Source of the DNA: Clostridiales bacterium
GTDB taxonomy: Bacteria > Bacillota > Clostridia > Lachnospirales > Lachnospiraceae
Assembly: GCA_012839295.1 (NCBI GenBank)
Contig: DUNO01000066.1
Location: forward strand, 62,001 to 126,000
Length of the DNA: 64,000 nt
Direction of reading: 5' to 3'
Below are positions 62,086 through 64,000 of the stretch, piece after piece (the first letter of the stretch is position 1; each line of letters opens with the position of its first letter). A program made the translations under genes and the position numbers. The notes under the pieces are model-generated. The model was not told the DNA's origin and ran no database searches. It saw only the letters and a list, made by a program, of their open reading frames with translations.

Positions 62086-63135
62086 TTATAACGGCTGGTA
62101 GGCCTCTATCTCTATCTGCTCAAAGGTGCTCATCTGGCTGTACACCGCCAGCCCCATATCTAGCAATGGGAATAATGCGATTGCCCCCGTTCCTTCCCCA
62201 AGACACATGTCACAGGTAAGGTAGGGCTCCAGTCCAAGGGCATCCAGCAAAAGCTTGCCTGCATTTTCCTTGGATTGATGGGAGGGCATCATATAAGCCT
62301 TCACCTTTGGTTCAATCCGAAGGGCTAACAAGGCTGCCACTCCTGAGATGAAACCATCGATCACTACCGGCAGCTTTGCGGCCGCACCACCAAGGAACAG
62401 CCCCACGATGCCGGCAATATCAAAGCCTCCCACCTTGGAAAGCACATCAATGGGATCATTTTTGTCCGGCTTATGCTTCTCAATAGAACGCCTGATCACA
62501 TCTATCTTTCTTTTTAACCCATCCTCTGATAAACCGGCTCCCTTTCCTGTCACTGCCTCCACCGGCAGATCCAGAAGTACAGCCGCCACGGCACTGCTGG
62601 TGGTGGTATTACCTATCCCCATCTCCCCCGTTGCCAGGATATGATAGCCCTTTTCCTTTAATTCAAAGGCTGTATTAATTCCCGCTTCAATTGCACGGAC
62701 TGCCTGTTCCCTTGTCATGGCAGGCTCCTGCAGCATGTTTTTCGTACCGTAAGCAATCTTTTTATCCTTTGGCAGCCTTGTATCCCTGCCGATCCCAATA
62801 TCAACCGGAAACACCTCTGCCCCGGCCTGTGCCGCCATAATACAGGCGCAGGACTTCCTATCCAGGAAATTTTCCGAGACGATAGCCGTAATCTCACTGG
62901 TGGATTGTGTGACCCCCTCTGAGACAACGCCATTGTCTGCGCACATAATAACAAGCGCCTTCCTGTCCAGCCTGACCTGTGAAGAGCCCCCAATCCCTGC
63001 AAGCTGTATTATCCCAGCTTCCAGCTTTCCTAAGCTATGTAAAGGTTTAGCTATGCTGTCCCAACGCTTGGCACATTGCTGCATCGCTTTTTCATCCGGC
63101 GGCTGGACCAGCTTTAACGCCTCATCATATTTCAT
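62086..63135 (-). CDS. cobT: Nicotinate-nucleotide--dimethylbenzimidazole phosphoribosyltransferase
   Basis: Makes alpha-ribazole phosphate from the lower-ligand base and nicotinate mononucleotide. 349 residues. Motifs: MCADNGVVSEGVTQSTSEIT, ATGEMGIGNTTTSSAV, KVGGFDIAGIVGLFLGGAA, and FPLLDMGLAVYSQMSTFEQ near the end. First clear enzyme gene of the operon; start follows TGGAGGTATCGACAG. The cobalamin riboswitch lies about 400 bases upstream. Confidence 0.97.
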   Translation of the reverse strand: MKYDEALKLVQPPDEKAMQQCAKRWDSIAKPLHSLGKLEAGIIQLAGIGGSSQVRLDRKALVIMCADNGVVSEGVTQSTSEITAIVSENFLDRKSCACIMAAQAGAEVFPVDIGIGRDTRLPKDKKIAYGTKNMLQEPAMTREQAVRAIEAGINTAFELKEKGYHILATGEMGIGNTTTSSAVAAVLLDLPVEAVTGKGAGLSEDGLKRKIDVIRRSIEKHKPDKNDPIDVLSKVGGFDIAGIVGLFLGGAAAKLPVVIDGFISGVAALLALRIEPKVKAYMMPSHQSKENAGKLLLDALGLEPYLTCDMCLGEGTGAIALFPLLDMGLAVYSQMSTFEQIEIEAYQPL

Positions 63136-63169
63136 CTGTCGATACCTCCATTAACCCCTTAATTAAACT

Positions 63170-63330
63170 GCTTTTAAAATGCTATTCTTTAAATATTACT
63201 CTTTATAAGTCTCTCTTATAAGCACTCTTTAATGCCGCCCTTCAAAAGACACCCTTTAAACCACCTCTTAAATGCCGCTCTTTAAACCGCTCTTTAAACC
63301 GCCCTTTAAATGCTACTCTTTAAATATTGC
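63170..63330. repeat. Degenerate short tandem repeats
   Basis: About ten loose copies of a unit like CCGCTCTTTAAA in the gap between the riboswitch terminator and cobT. No gene is seen here. Confidence 0.7.
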
Positions 63331-63371
63331 CTTTTACTGGCTGCCTTATTAGAATTGCCTGCTCCACACTA

Positions 63372-63420
63372 CAAAAAGGCCTTAAACAGGAAACCCGCCA
63401 GGTATCCCCTCCAAAGCCTT
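63372..63420 (-). terminator. Candidate terminator downstream of the cobalamin riboswitch
   Basis: On the minus strand AAGGCTTT and AAGGCCTT pair (one G-U), with further GC-rich pairing inside, followed by TTTTTG. It overlaps the end of the small ORF below and could be the expression platform or simply the ORF's terminator. Confidence 0.5.
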
Positions 63421-63465
63421 GTGCCAGACTGCATAGCCCTCAATTATTTCGTACGTACATTTCAT
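63382..63465 (-). CDS. Possible 27-residue leader ORF after the riboswitch
   Basis: ATG preceded by AGAAGGAGATTACA, the strongest ribosome site in this region, opening a 27-residue frame (KCTYEIIEGYAVWHKALEGI...). It lies between the riboswitch and cobT and ends inside a terminator-like hairpin. It could be a leader peptide, the remnant N-terminus of a lost gene, or a small protein; nothing similar is recognised. Confidence 0.45.
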   Translation of the reverse strand: MKCTYEIIEGYAVWHKALEGIPGGFPV

Positions 63466-63519
63466 TGTAATCTCCTTCTGCTCCCCTTCCCTCCGAGGTC
63501 AAGCGGTCAGTTCAAATAT

Positions 63520-63735
63520 GGCAGGTTTCCTGACTTATGGTTCACTTACTCGCTGCTGCCTTCTCAGACGAATGTCTCTTTTCCAATCGAACTATGTTTC
63601 CGGCAGTTGACTGGCTCTTCCTCATTCCTCCAATGGCAATTCCTGCAGCTTTCAAACCAATTACAGTAGCGGGGGCTGTTGCGGATTTAAACCGCATTCC
63701 CTTTTAACTTTTTAAAGCACCATAAATTAATCGTA
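63520..63735 (-). ncRNA. Cobalamin riboswitch
   Basis: On the minus strand: AAAAGGGAATGCGGTTTAAATCCGCAACAGCCCCCGCTACTGT, then GAAGAGCCAGTCAACTGCC, then AAGTCAGGAAACCTGCC (the B12 box region) in the correct order and spacing of the AdoCbl class. It should repress the downstream cob genes when cobalamin is plentiful. A matching promoter lies immediately upstream. Confidence 0.93.
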
Positions 63736-63742
63736 CCTCCAC

Positions 63743-63771
63743 ATTATATCTGTTTTTTTTCAATTGTACAA
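63743..63771 (-). promoter_or_regulatory. Promoter of the cobalamin operon leader
   Basis: On the minus strand TTGTAC and TATAAT with a 17-base spacer, just before the riboswitch. Confidence 0.7.
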
Positions 63772-63822
63772 GCACTGAAAACAGAAAGATATTGACAGCA
63801 CTGAAAACAGAAAGGTATCGTC
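63771..63822. repeat. 26-bp tandem repeat
   Basis: Two head-to-tail copies of a unit starting AGCACTGAAAACAGAAAG, differing at three positions in the right half, immediately upstream of the -35 of the riboswitch promoter. Confidence 0.85.
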
Positions 63823-63864
63823 AGGCGCTAAGACAGAGATGGTTTATAAGGTACAAAAAAGGTA

Positions 63865-63899
63865 CAAAAAAATCACGCCACTAATTATAGTAACGTGAT
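63865..63899 (-). terminator. Terminator of the gene at the right edge
   Basis: ATCACG/CGTGAT with inner ACTA/TAGT; on the minus strand followed by seven T. The stop codon of the partial gene lies within the stem. Confidence 0.85.
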
Positions 63900-64000
63900 A
63901 AATACAAAAGTAAATTTTTATCTGCCATGTTTGTCCAAGGGCAAATGGCCTTTCCACCCATAGCTGCTTCTTCATACGAAATTAAGCCTGGGAATAATGG
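63881..64000 (-). CDS. Partial gene, C-terminal 39 residues
   Basis: The minus-strand frame is open from the window edge to a TAG inside the terminator hairpin. The residues (PGLISYEEAAMGGKAICPW...NLLLYLSRYYN) look like coding sequence, and the terminator placement supports a gene end. No family is recognised from this fragment. Confidence 0.45.
   Translation of the reverse strand, partial: PLFPGLISYEEAAMGGKAICPWTNMADKNLLLYLSRYYN

Overview
The window reads as a chromosomal segment of an anaerobic, spore-forming Clostridia, most likely Lachnospiraceae. This rests on gene content: a cysteine/glycine-rich 'HCB'-type small protein, a LysM-GH18 spore-germination-type hydrolase, a PAS-containing sensory [FeFe] hydrogenase with a SpoIIE-like phosphatase, a T-box leader on leuS, a cobalamin riboswitch, and strong AGGAGG-type ribosome binding sites. 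No rRNA, tRNA, CRISPR array, intact transposase or prophage was seen.

Layout. 1-8.8 kb: cupin, HCB protein, aroC, 2-hydroxyacid dehydrogenase, trpS, HAD phosphatase, luxS, an aldehyde dehydrogenase, and a broken iron-type alcohol dehydrogenase that was once coupled to it. 9-14.5 kb: a protein with 8-residue tandem repeats and its small partner, glycogen phosphorylase, a LacI regulator. 14.5-22.2 kb: a sugar ABC importer operon (ATPase, permease, binding lipoprotein, permease, esterase-like hydrolase) divergent from an AraC regulator that carries a remnant of a GH39 glycosidase. 22.3-26.1 kb: PgsA-like transferase and leuS with a complete T-box leader. 26.2-35.7 kb: accessory region with a RelE/ParE-type toxin-antitoxin pair, a decayed LuxR fragment, a DUF3791 protein, a large SLH/beta-helix surface protein, a LytTR response regulator, two AgrC-like kinases with complementary defects, a 48-residue peptide gene, MazE with a broken mazF, and a TPR protein. 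36-47.5 kb: DedA, MATE pump, calcium-type P-ATPase, MBL hydrolase, enolase, M32 carboxypeptidase, argH. 47.6-50.9 kb: a Rex-controlled operon of [2Fe-2S] protein, sensory hydrogenase and PP2C phosphatase. 51-55 kb: ketose epimerase, signal peptidase, spore hydrolase, flavin reductase. 55-63.7 kb: a riboswitch-led minus-strand cobalamin operon (cobT, cobU, cobS, a cobU paralogue, cobC, cbiB, cobD, cobQ, cobO) for late B12 assembly and salvage.

Three sets of observations look undescribed. First, a ~120-bp element occurs four times, always in the sense orientation immediately before (once fused into) a gene: three copies inside the cobalamin operon and one before the P-type ATPase. It has a long-range 9-bp stem supported by a compensatory base change, a competing hairpin at the start codon, and in some copies a Cys/His-rich reading frame. 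Second, two adjacent AgrC-like kinases have lost opposite functions (one lacks the phospho-acceptor His, the other the ATP-binding N and G boxes). They are coupled to a tiny peptide gene and lie beside a LytTR regulator, with 21-bp-period LytTR-type boxes at two promoters. Third, two further short dispersed repeat families each occur as distant pairs.

Many start codons were moved from the ORF track to sites with a good ribosome binding site; the reason is given in each entry. Statements about families come from recalled motifs, not from any database search.
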